Assembly (NCBI RefSeq): GCF_024166365.1
Contig: NC_064822.1
Span: forward strand, 108,682,823-108,746,822
DNA: 64,000 nt
From: Elephas maximus indicus
Lineage: Eukaryota; Chordata; Mammalia; Proboscidea; Elephantidae
Direction of reading: 5' to 3'
In this document: positions 39,897-52,116 of the stretch, in pieces
Layout of the letters: the number at the start of each line of letters is the position of its first letter
Position numbering within the stretch: position 1 is the stretch's first letter
Notes under the pieces: generated by a model
What the model saw: only the letters and a program-made list of their open reading frames with translations
The model's database searches: none
What the model was told of the DNA's origin: nothing
Translations under genes and position numbers: made by a program

Positions 39897-42800
39897 CTGG
39901 GGAAAGAGATTAGAAATTAGGAGGAAAGGTCCCAGAATTCCTCATCCGCTTTAGCCCTAAGAGGCCAGCCTAGGACTTGAGCAGGACCCTAAAAGCTGAT
40001 GGAAGCTGACAGAGGGATGGGGCGGAGAAGTAAGGGTAAGTGTGCAGAGGAAGGACAGACCAAGGTGAGTATGGCCTAGGTGGGAGGAGTCAGGGCTGGG
40101 TCTGGGGTGGGGAAGCAGAGAGCAAGAAAGGGATCCTACCAGGGAAAGCAAGTAAAACCCAGCCCAGAGGGACAGGAGACAGAATGTTTTCACCTGGTTC
40201 CAGTTAAGTTGCTGCTGCTCCTTCTCAAAGCGACTGTATTCCCGGCGATCATAAATTTCCACTGAGATCCGGTAAGCCAGGACCAGCACCAGACCCACTG
40301 CCACGATGCCCCCTACACAGCCCAGTACAATGGCCTGGGTGTGGTCTGCTCCCTCTATGGGGGGGAACAGGACCCAAATGTTTGAGGGCTGGAGCACAGG
40401 GATAGATCAACAATTGCCTCCACTGTACCCGGTCTCATCTAGCCTCCCCAGCCCTGCCTGGCATTGAAAGCAAAGGGAACCCTGTAGGACCCAAAGATAT
40501 TCTCAGGACCCAGAGCCTTTGCCTTAAGCTCGTAGTCCATCGCCTTTGCCTTGTGATTCATAGCTTTGCTTCAACTCCCAGCCTGGTTTCCCATTATCTT
40601 TACCTCCCCATCAAACATGCAGGGTTGCACTTGGCATGCCCACAGCATCCCCACCCACTTACTTTCCTGGGGTCTCACTCTCAACACCACCCTGCCTCCG
40701 GCCTCCTCCTCCACCAGGAAGAAGAATAGCTGGTTGTCCAGGGTCCTCTCTTTGCACCAGCCATCATCCAGGATGGGGGCCAAAGCCAGAGTCACGTTGG
40801 CATGGGCGCAAGCCATGCTGCAATTGGTGGTCAGGGGACCAGTCCCGAAGGCTCCGCACTCTGCACAGTCCCTGTCCAGCAAACCCCAAGAAGTTACCAG
40901 GTGGGCATAACCCTATTGGTCCTCACCCCAACACATGCAGAAAGGAGAGCAAAAGTGCTCACCAAGACGCCCCGTACCCTTGCTCCCAAGATGCAGGACC
41001 TGCAGCCTCACCTGTGTCTCTCGCATGGTGTCTTGCAGCCTGGGCACTGATCACATAAAGCACCGTAGTAGCCGTCCAGGCACTGGCAGCGGTTGCATTT
41101 GCAGTGTCCATGCCCACTGCAGAGGCCTCCTTCAGAACTGACACAACTGTCCACGGACCCACTGCATTCGCAGGCTCTGCCCGTGCGGTTGGCATGACAG
41201 TGACATACTCCACATTGGCAGCGCCCAAAGCCTGGGGCAGAGTCATGCATGCAGTGACAACCATATTCCCCACACACAATTGGACATCCTATGCCGCCAC
41301 AGCTGCCTAGAGTTGACCTATTCCCCTCACTGGCCTAAGCACCCAATCCCTCTTAAGTATGCCAGACACATCCAGAACCTTTGATACTTGCTCATAGTGC
41401 CATAAATCTCCCAGAGCCTAAGTGCCCTTGGGATAGCCTCTCAGACCCTACCCTTTTCCCAAAAGCTCCAGGTACCTCCACAGAGGATGCCCTCGTGTCG
41501 CTCACAGCTGGCATCATCACACTCGCATAGACGCCCGGAGCTTTGTCCACTGCAGCTACAGCGTCCACACTGGCACCGACCCTTCCCGCTGCATAGAGGG
41601 CCTGTCCCATTGGGGGCCCGGCACCCAGATTCCAGATCCGGGGAGGACAGCTCAGCCTCAGAGCACTCACAGAGCCGACCCCGACGCCCGGGGGCACAGC
41701 TGGAAAGAGGAGGCAAAGGGGTAATGGGGAGAAGGTGGGTCACAGAGTTTGGCCATCCCATGATCTGTCATTCCCAGGGTCCTCTAAACCCAAGTTTCCA
41801 CAAATATTGGGAAGAGACGTGTGGCTGAAGGAATGCTGAAGTACAGTGGAGCACCCAAGGGGTAGAAGAACCGAGGAAGTTCTGGTCTAGGGCAGGGTGT
41901 GGGCATATCTATGAGGCTTTAGGGGAGGAAATTCAGGGTGGAGGCTTGGAACTACTAGGAAAAGATGCCTAGGGGCCCCAGTGGGAGGATGGAAGACTTT
42001 CAGCAGGAATACAGGGATTGATCATTAGCAGGGAGCCAGATGGGTGAAGGGAAGCATGAGGTTCTCACCTGCACACCCCGCACTGCAGGTGCCCCTGGCC
42101 ATCACTGCAGTGGGCAGCCTGAGGCTGGGTGTCACTGCAGTTACAGTCACACAGTGTGTGCAACTCCACAGTCAGCTCCTCTGAGAAGCCAAGGGCCCGG
42201 AACCTCAGAAGCTGGGGCTCTGTGAAGCAGTGGGCAGCTTGGAGAGTAACCCAGAAATTCACCTGAGGACGGTGTGAGCAGGAATCAGACTAAGATTACA
42301 CACACACACCCTGCTGATCACCCAGAACATTTCCTAAGGGTTAGGATCACGCTAACACCCATCCTCTAGAGACACGCTCGAGGGAGCTGCCCATTAAACG
42401 CTCTCAGAAGGGATGGATGGAGGACTATTCCTATGCTTTTACATTGTTCTCTGTGCCTGCCCCATCTTTTCCTGCCTGCTTCAATTTCCCACTCCTACCC
42501 AGTCTTAAATCCCACAGCCTTCCTTCTCCCTCTCCTGGCTGGCTCTCACCGTCTGGTTGATTCGGACGTGATTGCACTGGCCCCGATCCCCAGTCTCACC
42601 CTCCCTCTTCTTGGGACCGCCACACTGGGATTCGTAGGAGATGTGGACCCCAGGAAGGGGTGAAACGTGTTGAAGGGTCACAGTGGACGACAAGCTCTAT
42701 GGGAAGACAGGGAGTGAGTAACCGCATGAAGGCAGGACTCCAATTCCATCTTATGCTCTCTCCAAAAAAAAAAAAAAAAATCATTGTTGAGTTGATTCTG

Positions 42801-45800
42801 ACTCATGGCGATCCCATGTGTTGCAGAGTATGCACCCCATAGGGTTTTCATGGCTGTGACCTTTTGGCAGCAGATCACCAGGCTTTTCTTGCAAGGCACC
42901 TCTGAGTGGGTTCAAACCACTGATGTCTCAGTTAGTTGAGCACTTAACCAATTGTGCTACCCAGGGACTCCTTATATTCTCTCTCCAGCCACTCCAAATT
43001 CTGCCAGAACCCTGCCCTCCAACTGCCTTGGTGCTCCTTCTACTCTGCCCAGTGAGGAAGCATTTCTGGAGGAAGGAGCTGTGCAGAACTGTGAGTGGAG
43101 TGCATGGGGATCCTTGAAGGCCTGGACACAACACTTCAGTGTAGCTGCCAGCAAGGGCCTGCTGGAGGGTCAAGGGCTGGCCAGACAGTAAATGTGCAGT
43201 GACTATGATTGTCAAACTCCAAGTCAGGAAACACAACCTGTGTGCATACAAGGTCTAAAGGGCAGAGTCTTTAAATTGGGTTTGTCCTGGGAAATTTCAT
43301 GTTGTCTCAAATTTTCTCGCTGTGGATTTAGGACACAAAATTTAGGATGATAGTCTCTGTCATCAAGGAGTCCCTGGGTGGCACAAAAAGCACTCAGCTA
43401 CTAACCAAAAGGTTGGTGGTTTCAATCCACCCACAGGTACCTTGGAAATAAGACCTGGTAATCTACTTCTGAAAGATCACAGCCATGAAGACCCTGTGGA
43501 GCACAGTTCTACTCTTACACACATGGGGTCTCCATGAGGTGGAATCAACTCGACAGCAACTGGACTGGCCCCTAAGTCAAGAAGCTCACAGTCTAATTGC
43601 GGAGATAAGACCTAAACCCAAGAAACACCAATTTTTATGGTTCCTTCCACCTGTAAAATTGTGTCTGTGGCTCCAGTGAAGTATATCTCTGAATTGTTTA
43701 CAAGCTTATTGGAAGCTGGCTTCAGGTGTCACATTTTTTGTGTACAGACAGACTGGGGACATATGCCACCCCTTTCATTTGTGATCTGTGCGAACTTGGG
43801 CAAGTGACTTAGTCTCCTTGTGTCTGCTTCCTCATCTCTAAAACAGGGGCGATATTAGTTACCAAGCAGAGGTTTGGGTGGAGTTAAATGAGATAGCAAA
43901 CAGTATGTGCACTTAGGACAGTGCTTGGCATGAACTAAAAGCTCAATGAATGTTTTCTCCTTCGACTGGAGCAGGGCTCCATGCTTTGCATACAGCATAC
44001 ACTAAAGATTTATAAATGTAAGATTGAGTAACTAACTGTTAATGACAGTCACATGCAAACTGTAGGGTGGAACTCCGGAGGGTTGGACCAAAAGGTTAGA
44101 CTCTCTTAGTTCTGCCACTTCCATCTTTCCCCAGTGCCCAGCCTCACACCCCACACCCCAGGCCCTCACGTTATAAGCATCCATGATGAGCTGCAGCACA
44201 TTGCTGGAGTTCTCGCTCAGCTCCCCAACTGTGGATTTAGGAATCAATTTACTCAGCTCCTGGATTAAAAGAAGTGGCGGGGGGGATGGGTTACAGCTCT
44301 AGGTAGATAGACTTCTGGGGGGTCTGGGAGGAGAGCATATGGGGAGGGATGAGTCTTTGGGGGAAATGAGAAAGGCTGGGGGGTTCTGGCATTCAGAAGT
44401 TCTTACCTGGTAGACAGGCAGCGTGGCACTGGTGACAGCGAAGATGGGCTGGATATTTGCCGCAGAGAGGGCCTGGGCTACCTGACCCACGGAGGGGTAA
44501 TCCTGGCGGGGGGGATAGTTGGGGACAAGGTGAGCACCACAGTTCCCCCCAAACACACAAGGTGCTCTCAGCCCAGGGAATCCAGGAACCAGAGTTCCAT
44601 CAGCAGGAGGAGCTCTGGAGGCTTGACGAGGAATAGGGAGTGGGGAGAGGGTGGGGTGACACAGGTTTCCTGTCTGACAGCTGTGGGACACAGAGAAGAG
44701 GAACTCCTGGGGAACACAGGAGGGTGGTCACCAGGGAGGAGTGTGAAACTGGGGGCTGGGAGTCCTGGAGGGAAAGGAGGTATGGCTGAGATGAGTGGGG
44801 TGAAGGCAGGACTCACAAACTCCGGGCTGCGGCTATAGAGGCCATTGCTGTCCAAGTGGCAGCGCCCATCGCTGGGCCTGAAAATGCCACCTAACTTCCC
44901 ATCCCCAGCTGTGTGGAATGTGTCATCTGAGGTGAACACCAGCAGCCGGGACACGTTTCTCCAGCCAATCTGCTCCTGGGATGGGGGGTGGGTGGGGAGT
45001 CTGTGTACCTGGGCACAGCCCTTGAGCCACCCCAGCCATCTCTATGAGCCAAGGATTTATTTGACCAGTCTTGTTTTGAGTCAGTTTGTCCATCCCCCAT
45101 CTCCAGTTCCCTGCTTCTCTGTGCCCTCCCCAGCCCCCCAAACAGGGCTGCTGTCAGTGAGAACCTTCCGATGAATTGGAAAAACATGCTTCTTCCTCAA
45201 GACACTTTATTCTAACCTACAAAGAAATCGTGAACATAAATATGCACACCTACAGTGACTACAATATGAGTGACGCCCCCTCATTTATGCATTATACAAC
45301 ATAGGTGGCAGTCCTGGACCCAAATGGTCCTCCAGGCTCAGATCCCGTCCCACCTCCTTACCTGGCAGACTGCGGCCTGCAGAATGGCGTCAAAGCCACC
45401 TTCAGGCGAGTCCAGATTGCCAGACACATTCTGGAGCCCCACCTCCCGCTCAAAGACCTTCGCCTCAGTCGTCAGGGACAGCACATGGTGAAAGCTGAAG
45501 GGTGGCTGGCAGGGCTCGAGCCGGGTGGGACAGGGGTGGCGAAGCTTCGAAGGTACTGTGCTCACAAAGGGCAGCACCGTTTTGTCCACAAAGGAGCCAA
45601 AACCTGGGAGGAGGAGGTGTGAAGGCTGTGCCAGAAGTCACTGGGCAGCAGCCAGTTGAAGGGGTCACTGCTGAGGACTCAGAAGGAGGGAGTCCATGGG
45701 AAGGTGAGGGAGCAGCTATAAAGGAGATGATGGAGAAAGTGCTCCTAGAGGGCCGGAACCCAGTACCTGGCAGGAGCAAAGGGGTGAGACCACCAGCCAG

Positions 45801-48346
45801 GGAGGTGAGGGTTGGAGGACAAAAGGACGGGACTGGGACAGAGCTTCCTGACGGCTGAGGAAGAAAAAGGTGAAGGTGTAGGGTGTAGAAGCAGCACAAG
45901 GCAAAAGAGGGGAATTTTGAACGGGGGAGAGGTGAGCGCAGAATGTGGAGCCAGAGACTGCAGGATCAGAGTAGTATTCAGGTTAGTGGGTCCAGCTGTC
46001 TGATCTGGAGAGCTGTCTGAACACAGCCTCACTAGACTCTGGGCCTCAGTTACCCCAGATAAAATAAGGGTCATACAGTCTCAGAAGTCCCCTTTACCTC
46101 AGACCTCGAAGATGGGTGTCTTGGAGAGAGATGTCAGAACCTGGGGTCTGGGGCAGGTCGGGACACTTGTGTGTCCAGTTGTCAGAGGGTAAGACTGCGG
46201 TAGAAGTCAGGTCAGAGACAAGGGCTGGCGGGGTGGGGGACAGCGCTCTGCTCACCAATGCGAACGGAATGGGTGACCTCCTGCAGCCTGAGCAACAGGT
46301 CGTGCCCGAGCTGGCGCACTTGCTCCAGGTCGTCCTTCATGGAGTAGCTCAGGTCCATGAGGTAGTACAGGTCCACTGGGTAGCCCTCCGCACGGAGGAA
46401 GCGGACCTGGAGTCGCTGGGGCTCCCCTGGTGGGGGATGGGGGAGTCGCGGGCGCTAAGTTAGTGGGGAGCCTTTGGAACCCAGCTCAGACCTCTGCCCG
46501 GCCCCCCGCCCCTAACTCACCTGGGCGCAGCATGACCCGGACCCGCTGCGGGGCCAGCTGGACGGTCCCTTCGCCGCGGGCGCCCTGGCTGAACGGGTAG
46601 TCCTGCAGCACCTCCTGCCGGCTGCGGGGCTCCTCCAGCTCCTCTAGGGGACAGCCCCGGGCCAGCAGCTCCTCCCGCCCTGCGCAGCGCCGCTCCTCCG
46701 CCTCCCCCGACGCCGTGAAGTTCTGCGCAGCGAGTGGAGGCACATCGGGACCCCCCACCTCCCCACGGGTCCTTCAACCCCGCTTCTAGAATCACCCTGC
46801 ACTCGTGCCCGCTTCTGACCCCTCCCCTCTCAGTCAGCAACCTGAGCCCTTTTGATACTCTTTCCTCCCCTCCCTTCTAGTGCTACCCTTCATCCCTTGT
46901 CCTCTCCCCCTGTGGGAACCCCACTTCCTATAGCACTCCTACTCTCCTACCCTTATCTTGACTCCCTCTTGCGCCAGTCGCCCACCCTTGCCCTCCACCT
47001 AGGGCCACAGACTTCCTGTTGAGATCTCAGGGACATGACTACCACAAAAGAGGGGCAGCCTGGCCTCTAGCCGAACCTCTTCTACATGCTCAGGCTGAAA
47101 TGGGAAAGGGGTTGGGCTTAGACCCCACAGTTCCTGAGAATAGGAAGCGCAGGGACAGAAAGGAGACCCTTTCACTGCCCCCTGCCCCACACGTGTGTCT
47201 GGCACCTCTGGGACTGGCTGAGAAACCACAGGGGAAGGAAATGGTTAGAGTGGCTTCTCAGCTGGCCTAGGTGCCAGCCTCTGGTCTGAGGATTGGAGGA
47301 GGCAGACACAGACCTGACTGTCCCAAGAGCCTCAACTCCCCTCCCCTAGCCTGGCATCTCTGCCTCTCCAGCTCCCTCTGGCTCTGGATCTACCATCCTG
47401 TCTATGTGCCTTTCTCCTGGGCCCTCTCAGCCTCTGTAACTCTGCCTCCTTGAGTTTGCCCCATCTATTATCTCTTGCCTGCACTGATCTAACTTCCTAT
47501 CTTCCTGTGATACAGTTCTGTCCCTCACCCCCAGCCTGGGCACCCATCATGCCCTGCAACTCAGTGAGCCCTGTCTCTTTTTGGCAAAAACAAAGAACAC
47601 CCTTGTTTGAACATCCCCTCCTTAACATCCCCTTCTCAGCCAATCACTCCTCACTTAGGGGCTCAAGCCTTACCCCCCAAGCCCACAGGCTTCAAATCCC
47701 TTCCCACACTTACCCAGCCAGTCACAGGCTGCTACACACCCAGGAACATAACCCTTCCCCCCATAAACACAGACTCAGAAACTCCAATCACTTTCTCACA
47801 TGTGTACAGGTTCCTCCAATTACCTCTACACAAACATGAATTCTTACAAACACATACTTTAGCCACAGTCATTGCCATAGGCCCTGTCCATATGTACACA
47901 AATATGCACACACAGCCATAAGCACACATGCTCTGGAGGCTTGTATTCATGTGTGTGCCTCCCCCAAAACACGCACACACAGGAATCCTATGTGCACAAA
48001 CTCACACACAGGGCTGTGGAGTGCACCCAGAAAATGACACACGTGCCCACACCATCACACATAGAAGCCTTGCTTACACATACACCCAGGTTGCATACGC
48101 ACAGATATACATACGGTTCAAAGACCACAGGCCCATCTTTACCAGTTGCTTGCACCACGCACAGCTGGGGTGTGATAGGATGCACTGCTGGCAGGAGGGG
48201 GCTGGCTGGCAGGACCCCAGCAGAGACAGGTCAGGATCCCCCCATTCTGTGGCCTCCCCTAGAGATGGGATCTTGGTGTCCAACTCCCTCTCAGCTCTGC
48301 TCAGGGCCAACAGGGACCAAATGACCATCGATAAAGCTACCATGGC
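39816..48346 (-). CDS. ITGB7: ITGB7, integrin beta-7 (complete coding sequence, 798 aa)
   Basis: Type I membrane beta subunit that pairs with alpha4 (binds MAdCAM-1, gut homing) or alphaE (binds E-cadherin). Fourteen coding exons join in frame to 2397 nt, 798 residues, equal to the human chain: 48143-48343, 46521-46722, 46256-46426, 45362-45603, 44817-44975, 44407-44502, 44170-44259, 42550-42696, 42069-42262, 41476-41699, 41012-41231, 40663-40871, 40194-40354, 39816-39896. Signal peptide about 1-20; cysteine-rich PSI; betaI domain from about 140 with MIDAS D159-L-S161-Y-S163; hybrid segment; four cysteine-rich I-EGF modules (about 480-650); beta-tail; single TM helix about 726-748; tail with NPLY and NPRF. 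The tail end differs from human. Confidence 0.97.
40194..40354 (-). CDS. ITGB7: ITGB7 exon, residues 719-772, transmembrane helix and proximal tail
   Basis: 161 bp. Encodes [22 protein letters not shown], then [20 protein letters not shown], the membrane-proximal talin/kindlin-binding tail. Donor CAG|GTGAAA. Confidence 0.97.
40663..40871 (-). CDS. ITGB7: ITGB7 exon, residues 649-718, beta-tail domain
   Basis: 209 bp. Encodes [39 protein letters not shown] and [20 protein letters not shown]. Donor GAAA|GTAAGT. Confidence 0.96.
41012..41231 (-). CDS. ITGB7: ITGB7 exon, residues 576-649, I-EGF repeats
   Basis: 220 bp. Encodes [40 protein letters not shown] and [12 protein letters not shown]. 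Donor AG|GTGAGG. Confidence 0.97.
41476..41699 (-). CDS. ITGB7: ITGB7 exon, residues 501-575, I-EGF repeats
   Basis: 224 bp. Cysteine-rich: [57 protein letters not shown]. Confidence 0.97.
42069..42262 (-). CDS. ITGB7: ITGB7 exon, residues 437-501
   Basis: 194 bp. Encodes [39 protein letters not shown] and CGVC: hybrid end and start of I-EGF1. Confidence 0.96.
42550..42696 (-). CDS. ITGB7: ITGB7 exon, residues 388-436
   Basis: 147 bp, 49 codons, return to the hybrid domain. Encodes [20 protein letters not shown] and [14 protein letters not shown]. Acceptor CCCATAG, donor ACG|GTGAGA. Confidence 0.96.
42781..42972 (-). repeat. AfroSINE long-form copy in ITGB7 intron
   Basis: TTGAGTTGATTCTGACTCATGG through TGCTACCCAGGGACTCC, preceded by an A17 run that reads as T17 on the minus strand. 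Confidence 0.85.
43370..43565 (+). repeat. AfroSINE long-form copy in ITGB7 intron
   Basis: GGAGTCCCTGGGTGGCACAAAAAG through CAACTCGACAGCAACTGG. Confidence 0.85.
43770..43965 (+). repeat. MIR fragment
   Basis: gaacttgggcaagtgacttagtc ... gacagtgcttggcatgaac. Confidence 0.65.
44170..44259 (-). CDS. ITGB7: ITGB7 exon, residues 358-387
   Basis: 90 bp, 30 codons. Encodes [20 protein letters not shown] and [10 protein letters not shown], the C-terminal helix of the betaI domain. Donor AAC|GTGAGG. Confidence 0.97.
44407..44502 (-). CDS. ITGB7: ITGB7 exon, residues 326-357
   Basis: 96 bp, 32 codons. Encodes [20 protein letters not shown] and [12 protein letters not shown]. Confidence 0.97.
44817..44975 (-). 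CDS. ITGB7: ITGB7 exon, residues 273-325
   Basis: 159 bp, 53 codons. Encodes [20 protein letters not shown] and [12 protein letters not shown], betaI domain. Donor TTT|GTGAGT. Confidence 0.97.
45362..45603 (-). CDS. ITGB7: ITGB7 exon, residues 192-272
   Basis: 242 bp. Encodes [20 protein letters not shown], the specificity-determining loop ([19 protein letters not shown]) and [19 protein letters not shown]. Confidence 0.97.
46256..46426 (-). CDS. ITGB7: ITGB7 exon, residues 135-191, MIDAS
   Basis: 171 bp. Encodes [20 protein letters not shown], carrying the D-x-S-x-S metal-binding motif of the betaI domain. Acceptor CCCCACCAG, donor GTGAGC. Confidence 0.97.
46521..46722 (-). CDS. ITGB7: ITGB7 exon, residues 68-135
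   Basis: 202 bp. Encodes [30 protein letters not shown] and [14 protein letters not shown]: the end of PSI and the upper hybrid strand. One N-glycosylation sequon, NFT. Confidence 0.95.
46760..47820. other. ITGB7 intron, nothing recognised
   Basis: Pyrimidine-rich with no exon or repeat I can name. Plus-strand open frames here have no family resemblance. Confidence 0.4.
47825..48110. repeat. Degenerate CA-rich microsatellite tract
   Basis: Imperfect ACACA units over about 280 bp, just downstream of the first ITGB7 coding exon (in its intron). Confidence 0.6.
48143..48346 (-). CDS. ITGB7: ITGB7 first coding exon, residues 1-67
   Basis: Acceptor TATTACAG before 48346, ATG at 48343-48341, donor CTG|GTAAAG. 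Encodes a hydrophobic signal peptide ([15 protein letters not shown]) and the cysteine-rich PSI start [20 protein letters not shown]. Confidence 0.95.
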
Positions 48347-48597
48347 CTGTAATAGAATGTAAAGGGGAACATGTCAGTCCTCAGAGTAGACTCCCAAACT
48401 CTCAGTCCTCTAAACTTAACCTGTGGTTGTCACTCTCAGAACTCTACCCCAACTCCTTATCTCCCCTCATAGTTTCACTTCCCCTGTGGATCCAGCAGTT
48501 TCTTCAGGATGGCGATAAGGGACATTTACAAGTCTGGGGTAAGGGCCTCAGAGAAGACCTGTCTCTCCTGTGTGCAGACTCCATGAGTCTACCCCAA

Positions 48598-49112
48598 AAA
48601 CTAATTGTTGGCTAGGGTCCATTCCGACTCATAGTGACCCTATAGAACAGAGCTGAAATCTTTAAGGAAACAGATTGCCACATCTCTCTCCTTTAGAGCG
48701 CTGCCTGTGAGTGGGTTCGAACTGCTGAACTTTCAGTTAGCAACCAAGTGCTTTAACCACTGTACCACCAGGGCTCCTTTCCATGAGTCAAAACACATTG
48801 CTGTCGAGTTGATTCTGACTCATAGCGACCCTATAGGGCAGAGTAGAACTGCCCCATAAGGCTTCCAAGGAGCAGTTGGTAGATTCGAACTGCCGACCTT
48901 TTGGTTAGCAGCTAAACTCTTAACCACTGCGTCACCAGAGTCCCTCCATGAGTCAAACCTGTTGCTATCAAGTCAATTCTGACTCACAGCAACCCTATAG
49001 GACAGAGTAGAACTGCCCTATAGAGTTTCCAAGGAGCGCCTGGCAGATTCGAACTGCAGACCCTTTGGTTAGCAGCCATAGCACTTAGCTACTACTCCAC
49101 CAGAGTTTTCTC
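48598..49112 (-). repeat. Array of three AfroSINEs, same orientation
   Basis: Long-form copy 48598-48778, standard copies 48790-48944 and 48955-49112, separated only by short tails such as CCATGAGTCAAA, which recur between copies. Confidence 0.9.
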
Positions 49113-49224
49113 CATGAGTCAGTCAAGGGTGGGCAAAATAGCCTAACCAAAGTCCTGGGAACTGGGCCTGGAGGCAATAGGGGCTGCACTCAGGCCTCTT
49201 CACCAAGACACCAAGCCATAGTGG

Positions 49225-49420
49225 AGGTAGAACCAAACGAGAAATGGACCAGGTTCTAGCCCTGCCTCAGTCACTCACTGGCTGTGGGACATGGCAGACT
49301 TTCTCTCTGGGCCTTAGTTTCCCTATCTATAAAGTGAGGGAGGTGAATAAATAATCTGACAGTGCTTTACAACTTTCACATTCTTGCACTCTAAATAAGG
49401 GATTCTAAAGGATAATAGTA
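49225..49420 (+). repeat. MIR SINE
   Basis: ctgcctcagtcactcactggctgtggga ... ccttagtttccctatctataaagtg. Confidence 0.7.
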
Positions 49421-49754
49421 AGGGATTCAACGAGTCTGAATAAGGGAAGGAGGTCAGGGGTAGGAAGCAGAGGAAAGATGGCTGAAGCAGAGGAGAGAGT
49501 GTGTGGAAGAGGCAGAGAAGGGTAGCTCTACTTGACTCACATGGTAGCAAGGGGAATGAAGATTAGACCACAAGAAGGACTTTCTAAAGGTCTGAGATGA
49601 GAGGAAATAGGCCAGAAGTGGTAAAGAATTTTCTCTTGATTTTGCACAAAGAAGATCTACATTAGCGAAAGAGTCTGGAGGCAGGGTAATTAATTCCTGG
49701 TCATTAGAGGGTAATGACCTCTGTGATGACCTAGGGTAAGATCAGGCAAACTCT

Positions 49755-50345
49755 GAATTTTTTAAAACTTATTAACAATTTGAATAGGCAATCCATTCCC
49801 ATGATTCAAAAAAGTTAAAAAAGGTATATAGTGAAAAGTCTCCCACCCCTACCCCCCATCCACCCACTCCAAATATATAACCATTATTATTCATTTCTTA
49901 TGTACCTTGCCAGAGATTGTTTTCTGCATACACAAACATGTGAATATATATTCTCTTCAAATGGTAGAATACTTTATACCCAGTTCTGCACCTTCTTTTT
50001 TTTTTTCTTTTTTAACTACTTTTTTTTGGAGATCTTTCTACCTAAGAAAATGAAGAGCTTCTTTGTTCATTTGTACAGCTACATAGATTTCCACTGCATG
50101 GATATGTCATACTGTACATAATCAGTCCCTTAATGATGGACATTTAAATTGTATCTAATTTTTCACTATTATAAATCAAAATTCATGTGTTGATCATTTC
50201 ACATGTGTACAAATAAACCAGTAGGATAAACGCCTAGGATAAGATTTGCAAGGGCCAATAGACAGTAGCGTTTGTAAGATCCATGGGATACTGCTGACTT
50301 GGCCACCTTGGGGATAGAACCTGTTTACACTCCCATCAGCAGTGC
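49755..50345 (-). repeat. Old L1 3' sequence
   Basis: atccattcccatgattcaaaaaagt ... tttacactcccatcagcagtg, a typical antisense L1M tail. Confidence 0.6.
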
Positions 50346-50349
50346 AGGA

Positions 50350-50860
50350 GAAAGATCAGGCAACTCCTTGCCATAACGCATCTGCATCTTCCTCAGCCTG
50401 GGCCTAGACTCAGATCCAGATGCTCTGCGTGGAGTGTGGGGTGCCAAAAAGTCGTTGGACCCAAGCCCTGCTCCCCACCACCTGTGACCCCAGGTGCAGA
50501 GCGCAACACATCCTCTACCCCTCTGTGCAAAGCCCAGCCCAGGGCTCGGCCTTGGTGTAACCTCAGCCCTGCTTGCTCTGCACCCCTGTGGTCAGAGAGA
50601 CTGGGGGATGCTGCAGCAGACAGCCCAGTGTTGACTCATCTCTCATAGGTGGGGCCTCACTGCCACACTGATTTCCCAGAATAGGGCAAACCCAGAGACC
50701 CCCAAGCCCCCCTCATCTCCCCCTAAAGGGGGCCTTCGACTCCCTAGACAGTTCTCCCCAATCTTCTTCCAACCCCACCCCCTTCTCCTTGCCTCAGGGA
50801 TACATGCCCTGCCACTCACTGCCTTTTTCTCTCCATCTGTCTGGTTCTCTCTCTCTCTCT
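50350..50860. other. Upstream ITGB7 region, nothing recognised
   Basis: GC-moderate unique sequence without an exon call. Confidence 0.35.
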
Positions 50861-50863
50861 GTT

Positions 50864-50966
50864 GTTGTGTGCATTCATAGCGACCCTATAGGACAGAGTG
50901 GAACTGCCCCAAAGGAAGGAGCAGCTCACAGCCTGAGCTCTTAACCACGTTGCCACCAGGGCTCCT
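50864..50966 (-). repeat. AfroSINE, internally deleted
   Basis: GCGACCCTATAGGACAGAGTGG, then a jump to CTTAACCACGTTGCCACCAGGGCTCC. Confidence 0.75.
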
Positions 50967-51304
50967 TCTCTCTCTCTATCCCCTTCCTATTCAAAAATTT
51001 TATTACCTCTCTCTGCTGTTTTTCTCTACTTGACCTCTTCACACTTCTTTGTTTTACTTCCTTTTTCCCCTCTGAACCTAACCATAGAATGTCAGAATCT
51101 TCTACTTCAACTCCCTCTTTTTACAAATGGAAACCTAAAGCCCAGAGTGGTAAGTGACTGGCTCAAGGTCACACAACAAACTAGAGGCAGAGAAGGGACT
51201 GAGACAGGTCAAGCCGCTTGGATTGTTTGGGCCTTCCTCCCCTCCAACCCAGGCACCATCATCATCATCAAAAGTTGTATCTTCTTGGTGGAAAGGAGGA
51301 GTGT

Positions 51305-51425
51305 GCTTTCTGTCACATTATAGGGAGAGCAGCTAGGGTCACGTAACAATGTATGTATAAATTTTTGTATCAGAAGCTAACTTGAGCTGTAAACTTTCAC
51401 TTAAAGCACAATAAATTCTTTTATA
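51305..51425 (+). repeat. L1 3' UTR tail fragment
   Basis: GTGTAAACTTTCACTTAAAGCACAATAAA-type tail (here GCTGTAAACTTTCACTTAAAGC). Confidence 0.65.
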
Positions 51426-52116
51426 AAATTGTGTCTTCTCCCCACTCCCCTTTCTCTTTCCTGAGGATTTTCTTCACTCTTCCCTTCTCTTTCCTCTATG
51501 GTTGTCCATTTTCCTGGACTCAGTTCTGACTCCAATACACCCTTTACTCCCCTCTTAGCTGCTGCAAAACAGAGGCTCTTCGCAACCCAGCCAGGCCTCC
51601 CAGGTCAGGCAGAAGCCTCCACTGCCCACTTAGAGTCACAAGGAGGGGATGGGCTGAGCAATTGGGCCAAGTCTCCCAGGAGCATGGAATCTGGAGGCCA
51701 AGGTGCTGATTGGGAGGAGGTCTGAGCTAAGGTCAAGTTACTGGGCAGCAGGGATGACAGCTGGGGAGTCGTGTTGGGAGACCCCTACCTTGCCATTGTC
51801 CGTGGCACATGGCAGGCACTCATAGACACCCCCACCTCCTTTTCCTTCCTCCAGTCCCACTCTTTGGAAACTGATGCAAAGAGATAGGTGTGGGTATGTG
51901 CGTATGCATGTGTGTTTGTGTGTGTGTGTAGGGGTAACACTGAAGGAGAGAGCAGGAATGGGGCACTCAGGAATGCAAAAAAGAGTTCAGAGCCTTTCTG
52001 TCTAGGCAGGCCCCTGGGTGTCTTCAGGTCAGAGCCCTCTTCCCGGGAGGTTGGGACCAGGTGGAGCCTGGGCTTACAAGGAGAAGAGGCAGGAGGGCTG
52101 GTGCCCTGGTACTCAC

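Noticed and set aside
40636-41058. 140-codon plus-strand frame
   Set aside because: Exact antisense shadow of ITGB7 exons.
46517-46840. 107-codon minus-strand frame over an ITGB7 exon
   Set aside because: Wrong frame of the exon at 46521-46722, whose other frame gives the conserved integrin sequence.
47825-48110. Possible tandem array or CRISPR-like repeat
   Set aside because: Units are imperfect CA dinucleotides, with no fixed repeat/spacer spacing.
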